Assembly (NCBI GenBank): GCA_900549195.1
Contig: URNK01000042.1
Span: forward strand, 1-11,717
DNA from: an uncultured Collinsella sp.
GTDB taxonomy: Bacteria; Actinomycetota; Coriobacteriia; Coriobacteriales; Coriobacteriaceae
DNA: 11,717 bases
Reading direction: 5' to 3'
Below are positions 1-5,785 of this stretch, piece after piece. Under the pieces are notes generated by a model, which saw nothing but the letters and a program-made list of their open reading frames with translations, was not told the origin of the DNA and made no database searches. The position numbers and the translations under genes are program-made. Within the stretch, counting starts at the first letter, position 1; each line of letters begins with the position of its first letter.

Positions 1-50
1 TACGAGATGAGCGCTAGTCTCGTGGGCTCGGAGATGTGTATAAGAGACAG
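1..50. other. Illumina Nextera i7 adapter left on the contig end
   Basis: Non-biological sequence. Bases 1-8 (TACGAGAT) are the 3' end of the P7 flow-cell sequence. Bases 9-16 (GAGCGCTA) sit where the i7 index belongs, and its reverse complement TAGCGCTC is, from memory, a standard Nextera XT index. Bases 17-31 and 32-50 are the Nextera read-2 primer and the 19-base Tn5 mosaic end AGATGTGTATAAGAGACAG. Genomic sequence starts at 51. Open frames through this stretch encode the well-known adapter-derived peptide MSASLVGSEMCIRDR and are artefacts. Confidence 0.99.
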
Positions 51-477
51 ACGTGTAGATGCGGTAGCTGTCACCCCAGTGCTTTGCGGCGAGTGCCATT
101 CCAACCGCGGCGGAGATACCCTGACCGAGCGATCCGGTGGACATATCGATGCCCGGGGTGTCGTTCATGTTGGGATGGCCCTGCAGTCGGCTGCCAATAT
201 GGCGGAGCGTCTCGAGCTCTTCGACGGGAAAATAGCCGCGATTTGCCAACACCGAATACAGGCCCGGCGCCGCGTGACCCTTGGAGAGCACAAAGCGATC
301 GCGATCGGCCTTGTGAGGGTCAGCAGGATCGATATTCATTTCCTCAAAGTACAGATACGTCATGATGTCGGCAGCACCGAGCGATCCACCCGGATGTCCC
401 GACTTGGCCGCGTGAACCGCAGTCACGACACCCTTCCTGACCTCATTGGCGACCTTTGCCAGCTCCTGGTTGGTCAT
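51..477 (-). CDS. Transketolase, N-terminal subunit (3' end cut off by contig end)
   Basis: The first 142 codons of a thiamine-diphosphate transketolase, the cytoplasmic enzyme moving two-carbon ketol units between sugar phosphates in the non-oxidative pentose phosphate pathway. Translation begins MTNQELAKVANEVRKG. It carries the family signatures SGHPGG (26-31), SKGHAAPG (65-72), GHPNMNDTPGID (100-111) and TGSLGQG (114-120), all part of the cofactor-binding half. The ATG at 477 is preceded by GAGAGG about 8 bases upstream. The start matches split transketolases, in which an N subunit of roughly 270-280 residues is followed by a separate C subunit; the split is inferred because the 3' part is missing. 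The gene is cut at base 51 by the adapter junction, not by a biological break. It lies 63 bases downstream of the transaldolase on the same strand, so the two probably form one operon for pentose/ketose phosphate metabolism. Confidence 0.93.
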
Positions 478-500
478 ACGAATTCCTCTCTTGAGAACAA

Positions 501-529
501 CCCCGGCACCGGATGACGCGATGCCGGGG
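501..529 (-). terminator. Hairpin between transaldolase and transketolase genes
   Basis: Perfect 8-bp inverted repeat CCCCGGCA (501-508) / TGCCGGGG (522-529) with a 13-base loop. Read leftward it follows the transaldolase stop by 11 bases and is followed by a short weak T run (TTGTT), then the transketolase ribosome-binding site. It could be a partial terminator tuning transketolase expression, or an mRNA-stabilising stem. The weak T tract argues against an efficient terminator. Confidence 0.5.
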
Positions 530-540
530 CAATCCACTCG

Positions 541-1224
541 TTAAGCCTGAGCGACGACCTTCTGCCAATCAGCCTCAAAAGAGGCAAGGCCCTGGTCGGT
601 CAGCGGGTGATGCAAGCATTTCTTAAGAGCGGCCATGGGGACGGTCGCAATGTCGGCACCAAGCAGCGCCGCCTGGGTCACATGGTTGGGCGTGCGGACC
701 GAAGCGGTGATGATCTCAACGGTGTCGTCGACGTTCTTGCCGGTCCAGTCATAGTTCTTGATGCAAGTCACAACATTGTCGAGCTGCGAGATACCGTCCT
801 CGGCGATGTCATCGAAGCGCCCCACAAACGGGCTGATGTAGCGAGCGCCGGCGTTGGCGGCCATCAAGGCCTGGGTCGGCGAGAAAACAAGCGTCATGTT
901 GACGCGCACACCTGCGTCGGCCAGGGCGCGGCAGGCGGCAAGGCCGGCCTCGCACACGGGAAGCTTAACCACGATGTTGGGAGCGAGGGCGGCAAGACGC
1001 TTGCCCTCCTCGATCATGCCCTCGGCAGTAGTCGCGGTGGACTCGGCAGACACGGGCAGACCCTCGCAGAGCTCGGCAATCTTGAGCATATGGGGCTCAA
1101 AGTCGGCAAGCTTGCCGCCGGTCTTGGCGTACAGGGACGGGTTGGTGGTAACACCGGCCAGGCAGCCCCAGCTCTTGGCCTCGGCAATCTCGTCCAGATT
1201 GGCGGTATCGATAAAGAACTTCAT
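541..1224 (-). CDS. tal: Transaldolase (TalC/FSA-type short subfamily)
   Basis: A 227-residue single-domain (beta/alpha)8 aldolase of the short transaldolase/fructose-6-phosphate aldolase family. It transfers a dihydroxyacetone unit between sugar phosphates through a Schiff base. Visible landmarks are the N-terminal FIDTANL with Asp6, GVTTNPS (24-30), TATTAEGM (63-70), Schiff-base Lys87 in NIVVKLPV, and ISPFVGR (130-136). Glu61 and Phe133 occupy the positions where E. coli FSA has Gln59 and Tyr131, so transaldolase activity is favoured over direct fructose-6-phosphate cleavage (inference from known TalB/FSA mutants). The start is the ATG at 1224, with AAGGGG six bases upstream; an in-frame TTG at 1239 would add five residues and destroy that spacing. 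It lies between the GatZ-family gene and the transketolase, all leftward, which supports a shared role in ketose/pentose phosphate rearrangement. Confidence 0.93.
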   Translation of the reverse strand: MKFFIDTANLDEIAEAKSWGCLAGVTTNPSLYAKTGGKLADFEPHMLKIAELCEGLPVSAESTATTAEGMIEEGKRLAALAPNIVVKLPVCEAGLAACRALADAGVRVNMTLVFSPTQALMAANAGARYISPFVGRFDDIAEDGISQLDNVVTCIKNYDWTGKNVDDTVEIITASVRTPNHVTQAALLGADIATVPMAALKKCLHHPLTDQGLASFEADWQKVVAQA

Positions 1225-1260
1225 GGTGAACCCCTTCAAAGGAAGCTAAAACTCAAAAGA

Positions 1261-1291
1261 ATGGGACAAAGGGACTGCCCCTTTGTCCCAT
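1261..1291 (-). terminator. Strong 13-bp hairpin between GatZ-like and transaldolase genes
   Basis: Perfect inverted repeat ATGGGACAAAGGG (1261-1273) / CCCTTTGTCCCAT (1279-1291) with a 5-base loop. Read leftward it is followed by TCTTTTGAGTTTT, so it can act as an intrinsic terminator or attenuator upstream of the transaldolase. The GGGACAAA/TTTGTCCC theme recurs in weaker form at 5672-5700, so it may instead belong to a dispersed REP-like palindrome family. Both readings are inference. Confidence 0.6.
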
Positions 1292-1293
1292 GT

Positions 1294-1329
1294 GCCGGGC
1301 CTGCAGCTGGGACATGCCCCAGGCCCGGC
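1294..1329. repeat. Second hairpin, 20 bases past the GatZ-like stop codon
   Basis: Perfect 10-bp inverted repeat GCCGGGCCTG (1294-1303) / CAGGCCCGGC (1320-1329). The 16-base loop holds a further GGG/CCC pairing (1309-1311 with 1317-1319). It sits only two bases from the 1261-1291 hairpin, giving two tandem stems in a 124-base gap. No T tract follows it directly, so it may protect the 3' end of the upstream message rather than terminate it. Confidence 0.55.
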
Positions 1330-1348
1330 GTCGCGTAGGAAAAGCTAC

Positions 1349-2623
1349 TTACTCGGCAAGAGCGGCCTCGATGCGGGTCGTGACGCCCTTGAGGTTAAGA
1401 CCGACGACGTACTGCTTGATCGGGCGCTTGATGTGCTCGATCACAAAGCGCTTGCCGTCGATGTCCTGGGCAGCGAGGTTGCGATAGAGCTTCTCGACCT
1501 GCTCCTTGACCTCGGGATCGTTGAACGCATAGTGGCCGGAGACATCCAGGATCTTCAGGCTGAGCTCATCGTCGGCAAGGATGTCATCGACCTGCAGGTT
1601 GACGTCGTCGCCAGTCATCCACTTGCGCCAGCGCTCGGTCTTGATAGCCTTGACCAGCAGCGTGTGATACAGGTCGGAGGGGTCATCGCACAGACCGTTG
1701 TCGACCAGGATCTGCTCGGTGGCGCAGAGCTTGAGGTAGGCGCGGGTCTCCTCGGTGCCATACTGCGGAGCGACGTTGGAGGCGGTCACGTGTGCCGGGA
1801 TGTGCTCGAGCAGCGTCGCGTCGTCCAGATAGTCGGCGTTGTGCTCCTTCAGGCCCACGCCATAGCGCTTGGCCATATCGGCAAGCTCGCGGGCGTTCTT
1901 GAAGTTGTAGTGACCGACCTGCTCCGTCCAGCGGGTAAGGGTGCCGGTCTGGCCGACGATAAAGGTGGGCATGGGGCAGCCGCGCTTCTCGAGCTCGGGC
2001 TGCAGCTGAGAAATGAACTCCTCGTACTTATCGGTAGAGGTCAAGCCGCCATTGGTCTCCTCGGTACCGACCTCATAGGCGACCTCGGGCAGGTTATGCT
2101 CGCGACGGTACTGCTCAAGGTAGTCGATAAGATCGATCGTGCGGCGAAGCACCACGTCGAGCGGAATAACCTTGCCGATCTGATAGGGATCCTTGGTGGG
2201 GTCGACCATCAGCAGGTCAAAGCCTGCCTCCATGTCGGCGACGAAGGACTCGCGGGCGAGCTCCATGGCCTCGTCCTCGGGCAGGTGGGCGTTACGCTCC
2301 TCGTCGCGCTGCCACGGACCGCCGTGATCTCGGCACAGGTAGTACGGACCGGTGTAACCCACCTCGTCGGCGACCTTCTTGATGTCGGCGGCAAAGCGCG
2401 TCTGGTCCCAACCGTTGACGTAGCCGGCGCCCATCTCGTCCATATCGACCTGGTTGCGGCTGGCGATAAACATGGGCGGGAAATCCTCGTCCTTGGCAAG
2501 CTCGAACACGGCCTGAATCAGGTTGGGGCTCATGGGGCCAATGCCGACCATGGTTGCGTGATCGCCGCTATCCTGCAGTTTGAGCATGCCCTGAACGGCC
2601 TGGCGGATGGTGAGGTTGGACAT
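1349..2623 (-). CDS. GatZ/KbaZ-family protein; possible ketose-6-phosphate 4-epimerase
   Basis: A 424-residue protein of the GatZ/KbaZ family (class II tagatose-bisphosphate aldolase 'non-catalytic' subunit; about 420 residues in E. coli). It is recognised by SRNQVD (55-60), CRDHGGPW (97-104), VGTEE (185-189), KEHNADY (259-265) and a C-terminal LNLKGV, which line up with SNQVN, GGDHLGP, GTEVP, AHSTDY and VNLQGV of E. coli GatZ as I recall it. The putative metal- and substrate-contacting Asp, His and Glu are therefore kept, although overall similarity looks low. No GatY/KbaY catalytic partner is present in the window. Family members acting alone have been reported as tagatose-6-phosphate 4-epimerases (Agrobacterium galactitol pathway), a better fit here than an aldolase helper. 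The start ATG at 2623 has GGAGAAGGAG just upstream. It lies between the PTS permease and transaldolase genes. The exact reaction is unproven. Confidence 0.85.
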   Translation of the reverse strand: MSNLTIRQAVQGMLKLQDSGDHATMVGIGPMSPNLIQAVFELAKDEDFPPMFIASRNQVDMDEMGAGYVNGWDQTRFAADIKKVADEVGYTGPYYLCRDHGGPWQRDEERNAHLPEDEAMELARESFVADMEAGFDLLMVDPTKDPYQIGKVIPLDVVLRRTIDLIDYLEQYRREHNLPEVAYEVGTEETNGGLTSTDKYEEFISQLQPELEKRGCPMPTFIVGQTGTLTRWTEQVGHYNFKNARELADMAKRYGVGLKEHNADYLDDATLLEHIPAHVTASNVAPQYGTEETRAYLKLCATEQILVDNGLCDDPSDLYHTLLVKAIKTERWRKWMTGDDVNLQVDDILADDELSLKILDVSGHYAFNDPEVKEQVEKLYRNLAAQDIDGKRFVIEHIKRPIKQYVVGLNLKGVTTRIEAALAE

Positions 2624-2692
2624 TTTGTTCTCCTTCTCCAGAGGATTTTTGACAAAAGTTCCCTGGGACCCAGATGTGGGCCCTATCAGTAC

Positions 2693-2753
2693 GGATGGAT
2701 TTTGTTGTGTAGGGGCGGTTGTGCGGAGTCAAATCCATCCCTCCGCACAACCG
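2693..2753. promoter_or_regulatory. Two mutually exclusive stems between PTS and GatZ-like genes
   Basis: Stem A pairs GGATGGATTT (2693-2702) with AAATCCATCC (2731-2740), 10 bp. Stem B pairs CGGTTGTGCGGAG (2716-2728) with CTCCGCACAACCG (2741-2753), 13 bp, and the right arm of A fills the loop of B. The two arms abut with no linker, so both stems cannot form fully at once and the layout is that of alternative structures. It lies 14 bases past the PTS stop codon and 69 bases before the GatZ-like start. The rest of the gap (2624-2692) holds a weaker GGGACCCA/TGGGCCC pairing (2665-2682). A mid-operon attenuator or RNA-processing site is possible. Confidence 0.5.
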
Positions 2754-2767
2754 GAGTCCTTAAAGGT

Positions 2768-4240
2768 TTACTTGGCCTGCTTGTCGAGCGTGGGCTTCAT
2801 GGCAATCAGGATTGCAGCGGCGACCACGGCGCCAATCACGATGTCCAGGCAGAACAGCGCGACGTTGTTGGTGGCAAGGGCGACGATAAAGCCACCGTGC
2901 GGGACGTAGCAGTCGATACCCTGGAAGGCGGCGAGCGCCGCGCCCACGGCAGAGCCGATGCAGATGCCGGGCAGGGTGTGGCCAAGGTCCTTGACCGCGA
3001 AGGGGATAGCGCCCTCGGTAATGCCGATGCAGCCCATGAACAGTGCGGAGATACCCATCTGGCGATCGGCGTCATCGAACTTGTTCTTGGCGATGAGCGC
3101 AGCAAGGCCGCAGGCAATCGGGGGAATGGCGACGGCGACGCGGAACATGCCGTTGGGGCCATAGATGCCGGAGGCCATGATGGCCATGGTGAAGGTCGAG
3201 GCGGTCTTGTTGATGGGGCCACCCATATCGAAGGCGGTCATAACGCCAATGACCAGACCCAGGACAACTGCGGAACCGCCCTGCAGGCTGCCGAGCACGC
3301 CGGTGAGCCAGTCCATCACAAAGCCAAGCGGCGTGGCCAGGATGTAGATATAGGCCATGCCCAGGACAAGCGAGGTCAGAATCGGGATGATCAGGATGGG
3401 CATGATGGTCTGGATGGTGTTGTTGACCTTCCAGGTCTTCATCCAGCGGACAAAGTAGCCGCAGATGACCGCCATGATCATGGCGCCCAAGAAGCCGGTC
3501 GAAACGCTGTTGCCGTTAGGGGTAACGACTGCGTTGTTGACCAGGTAGCCCAGGACAAAACCGGGGGCGAGCGCGGGCTTGCCGGCCATCGAGTAGGAGA
3601 TGTATGCCGCAAGCACCGGGATCATCATGGAGATGCCGGCCATGCCGATGGTGTTAAGGCTCACCATCAGCGGGTTCGTAACCTCCATGCCGTTGGCGCC
3701 GGCGGTACCGGATGCCAGCGAGAAGGCAAGAAACACGCCGCCGATAACGACGATGGGGATAAAATAGGAAACGCCGGTATTGAATGCATTGAGCAGCGTC
3801 TTGCCAGGATCGGCAAAGATAGACTGCTTGGACGCCGGTGTCGGGGCCTGCGGGGCAGCGGAGACGGCCTTCTTCTCTGCCTTGGCCTCGGCCTTGGGCG
3901 CGTCAACGGCGCCACCCGTCGCCTTGATGATCTCAATGGCCTGGTCGATGATCTTTACCGGATCGGCGATTACATCCGAGGTGCCGACCTTCAGGAACTT
4001 GCCCTCGGCCATCTTCTGCTCAAAACGGTCCTCGTTCTCGACACCCACGTCGACGGACTCCAGGACCAGGTCGGCGGAGTCCACGTCTTCCTGCGTGAGC
4101 TCATTCTCGATACCCAGGCCACCCTGAGCCTCGACCTTGCACTCGATGCCACGGGCGGCGCATTCATCCTGAATCGCCTTCTGGGCCATATACGTGTGGG
4201 CGATACCCACAGTACAGGCGGCAACGCCTACGATCTTCAT
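2768..4240 (-). CDS. PTS fructose-family transporter, fused EIIB-EIIC subunits
   Basis: A 490-residue permease of the phosphoenolpyruvate-dependent sugar phosphotransferase system, which imports and phosphorylates a sugar across the cytoplasmic membrane. Residues 1-105 form a fructose-type EIIB domain with the phospho-accepting Cys9 in ACTVGIAHTYMA. Residues 106-140 are an Ala/Lys/Pro-rich linker. Residues 141-485 form a multi-span EIIC domain with GYLVNN (231-236), FDMGGPINK (337-345), GITEGAIPFA (406-415) and YVPHGG (445-450), typical of the Fru family. No EIIA domain is fused or encoded nearby, so it must come from elsewhere. The ATG at 4240 is preferred over a frame open to 4342, because AGAGGG lies just upstream and EIIB homology begins at MKIVGVAA. 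First gene of the leftward operon; the GatZ-like and transaldolase neighbours suggest a ketohexose or related substrate rather than plain fructose. Confidence 0.94.
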   Translation of the reverse strand: MKIVGVAACTVGIAHTYMAQKAIQDECAARGIECKVEAQGGLGIENELTQEDVDSADLVLESVDVGVENEDRFEQKMAEGKFLKVGTSDVIADPVKIIDQAIEIIKATGGAVDAPKAEAKAEKKAVSAAPQAPTPASKQSIFADPGKTLLNAFNTGVSYFIPIVVIGGVFLAFSLASGTAGANGMEVTNPLMVSLNTIGMAGISMMIPVLAAYISYSMAGKPALAPGFVLGYLVNNAVVTPNGNSVSTGFLGAMIMAVICGYFVRWMKTWKVNNTIQTIMPILIIPILTSLVLGMAYIYILATPLGFVMDWLTGVLGSLQGGSAVVLGLVIGVMTAFDMGGPINKTASTFTMAIMASGIYGPNGMFRVAVAIPPIACGLAALIAKNKFDDADRQMGISALFMGCIGITEGAIPFAVKDLGHTLPGICIGSAVGAALAAFQGIDCYVPHGGFIVALATNNVALFCLDIVIGAVVAAAILIAMKPTLDKQAK

Positions 4241-4341
4241 TGCTTCCCTCTTTTCATAGAGTTGCGTGCGCAAGACACCGTTTGCGGAGGCCTCCGGAGC
4301 ATCCCCTGCCGTTTGGACTTGCTGTCTTTTCGACAAGAACA

Positions 4342-4371
4342 ATATAGGTGCTCGTTTTTCTTAATGCCAGC
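4342..4371 (-). promoter_or_regulatory. Candidate promoter of the PTS operon
   Basis: Read leftward, a -10 TATATT (4342-4347, five of six to consensus) lies 18 bases from a -35 CTGGCA (4366-4371, four of six). It would give a leader of about 95 bases carrying the TTGCG-TG-CGCAA palindrome. The direct and inverted repeats at 4378-4433 lie just upstream of the -35. Position and match are reasonable but not decisive. Confidence 0.35.
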
Positions 4372-4644
4372 TTATTTCGGTAAACGCGCAGGTCAGAGCG
4401 TTGGTTATGCGATTTAGTTATGCGTTTAACCAAAAATGAATCCTGCGATTTTGCCCTCGATTTCAAAAGTCAAGAAGTATTTGATTTTCTCGGTAGACGG
4501 CAGATGCGCATGCCGGTCACAAATTTCGACCCCACCCGTATGCCGCATTTGTTGCATACTCATATGAAAGGAAAAAGCCGCTCACCGAAGCGTATCCTTC
4601 ACCAAGACTCAAAGTCATCATGTTGGAAAATGCTCATCTGTCGG

Positions 4645-4650
4645 AAGGAG
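4645..4650 (+). promoter_or_regulatory. Shine-Dalgarno that fixes the LacI-family start
   Basis: AAGGAG five bases before the GTG at 4656. The in-frame ATG at 4620 has no comparable site upstream, which decides the start in favour of GTG. Confidence 0.7.
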
Positions 4651-4655
4651 TCGCT

Positions 4656-5666
4656 GTGGCAAAACAGCGCGTTACGATCGCAGACGTCGCTCGAGAGGCG
4701 GGAACCTCGACGGCAAGCGTCTCGTATTACCTCAACGACAAACGAGAAAAGCTTAGCGAGAAGACGCAGAACAAAATCGCGCGCGTCATTAAGGAACTCG
4801 GATACGTTCCCAACGCCCAAGCGCAGACGCTCACCGGCAAGCAAACCCACGTCATTGCCATCATCATTTTGGATAACACCAACAAATGGGCGGGGCTCGT
4901 TCTCAATGGCATGGAGCAGGTCATGCTCCCCGCGGGCTACCAGACGGTCGTTTGCACGAGCAACTTTAACCCCGAGACCGAGCTCATGTACGTCGACAAG
5001 ATGCTCTCGCTGGGCGTCGATGGCTTTATCATCCAGCCCACGGCAAACTTCAAAGCCGTGCATGACCGCATTAGACGCGCCGGCAAGCCGGTCGTCTTTT
5101 TCGATGCGGCCATCTATAGCCCAGGTACCAGCTGGATCAAAACCAACCTTTACGACGGCGTGTACAACGCCACACAGGCACTCCTCGACGCCGGCTACGA
5201 AGATTTCTTTTCCATTGCCGCCAACATGACCGAAATGCGCACCCGCATGGAGCGTTTTCAGGGGTATGCCGAGGCGCTGGCAGCGAACGGGCAGCTCTAC
5301 AAAGCGATTCCCATCGATCACAACAAGCCGTCAATCAACGAGCTCACCGAATACTTTAAATTCAAGTTCAATCCCGCCAAGCGAACCCTTATCTTCGTGC
5401 AAAATCAGTGGGCACTTCCCCGTGTCTACAAGGCCCTCCAGCCAATGGCCCATCTGCTTCCGCAGCAAATCGGCCTTTTGGGACTCAACTGCGAAGACTG
5501 GACTAATCTCACCACACCGACCGTCTCCACCATCATCGAGCCCGTCGACCAAGAAGGTCGCGAAGCAGCCGAGATGCTGCTCGCCCTACTTGACGGAAGC
5601 AGCGAACCCGGCGAGCAGCGCATTCTCGAGTGCAAGCTCAACTGGCTCGACTCCACCTCGATCTAG
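4656..5666 (+). CDS. LacI-family transcriptional regulator
   Basis: A 336-residue sugar-responsive repressor of usual family length. Residues 6-25 form the helix-turn-helix (VTIADVAREAGTSTASVSYY). Residues 50-61 form the hinge helix with the minor-groove leucine at Leu59. The remainder is a periplasmic-binding-protein-like effector domain with VIAIIILDNTNKW, LGVDGFIIQP, KPVVFFDA and a C-terminal TTPTVSTIIEPV stretch. The GTG at 4656 is chosen for its Shine-Dalgarno and because MAKQRVTIADVA matches the family's usual N terminus; a start at 4620 would add 12 residues. Divergent orientation to the PTS operon and the palindromes between them suggest local control of that operon and possibly of itself, with a sugar phosphate or the PTS substrate as effector (inference). 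Confidence 0.93.
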   Translation: MAKQRVTIADVAREAGTSTASVSYYLNDKREKLSEKTQNKIARVIKELGYVPNAQAQTLTGKQTHVIAIIILDNTNKWAGLVLNGMEQVMLPAGYQTVVCTSNFNPETELMYVDKMLSLGVDGFIIQPTANFKAVHDRIRRAGKPVVFFDAAIYSPGTSWIKTNLYDGVYNATQALLDAGYEDFFSIAANMTEMRTRMERFQGYAEALAANGQLYKAIPIDHNKPSINELTEYFKFKFNPAKRTLIFVQNQWALPRVYKALQPMAHLLPQQIGLLGLNCEDWTNLTTPTVSTIIEPVDQEGREAAEMLLALLDGSSEPGEQRILECKLNWLDSTSI

Positions 5667-5671
5667 ACCGC

Positions 5672-5700
5672 GGGACAAATGAATCAGTAGCGTTTGTCTC
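5672..5700 (+). repeat. Weak hairpin after the LacI-family gene
   Basis: GGGACAAA (5672-5679) pairs with TTTGTCTC (5693-5700) including one G-U pair, with a 13-base loop, six bases past the regulator stop. The sequence after it (AAATCTT) is not a real T tract, so it is at best a weak terminator. It shares GGGACAAA...TTTGTC with the strong hairpin at 1261-1291, which hints at a repeated palindrome family. Confidence 0.35.
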
Positions 5701-5785
5701 AAATCTTAAGTATTTGTTCGACAGAACGGCCCCTGCCGGCTCCTGCTAGACTGGTAGATTCCCAACCGTCCATCCAGGAGCCTCC

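Larger units (their letters stand above)
4241..4655. promoter_or_regulatory. Divergent regulatory region between PTS operon and LacI gene
   Basis: 415 bases, AT-richer than the coding sequence around them, with no convincing gene. Repeats seen: TTGCG-TG-CGCAA (4262-4273), a LacI-operator-sized palindrome in the PTS leader; TAAACGC (4381-4387) inverted against GCGTTTA (4422-4428); TTGGTTA (4401-4407) inverted against TAACCAA (4427-4433); the direct repeat GTTATGCG at 4404-4411 and 4417-4424; ATGCGCAT (4504-4511); and GTATGC-N10-GCATAC (4538-4559). The half-site TATGC appears three times, plus once inverted as GCATA. These are candidate operators for the divergent LacI-family regulator; which one is bound cannot be decided from sequence. 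Confidence 0.5.

Noticed and set aside
7..516. Open frames starting in the adapter (7-516 and 36-365)
   Set aside because: Their N termini are translations of the Nextera adapter (MSASLVGSEMCIRDR, MYKRQ) and they run antisense to the transketolase gene.
2693..2753. True H-type pseudoknot formed by both stems at once
   Set aside because: The linker between the two right arms has zero length, so a strand cannot cross a 10-bp stem; alternative pairing is more realistic.
1283..4417. Rightward open frame of 1044 codons
   Set aside because: It lies antisense to the GatZ-like and PTS genes, both with clear family motifs. Its Leu/Asp/Gly/His-rich translation has no domain and reflects GC-rich third positions of the opposite strand.
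5716..5727. GTTC-GACA-GAAC palindrome as a LexA/SOS box before the nuclease gene
   Set aside because: Half-sites are in the opposite order to the GAAC-N4-GTTC type of SOS box, and no promoter is recognisable beside it.
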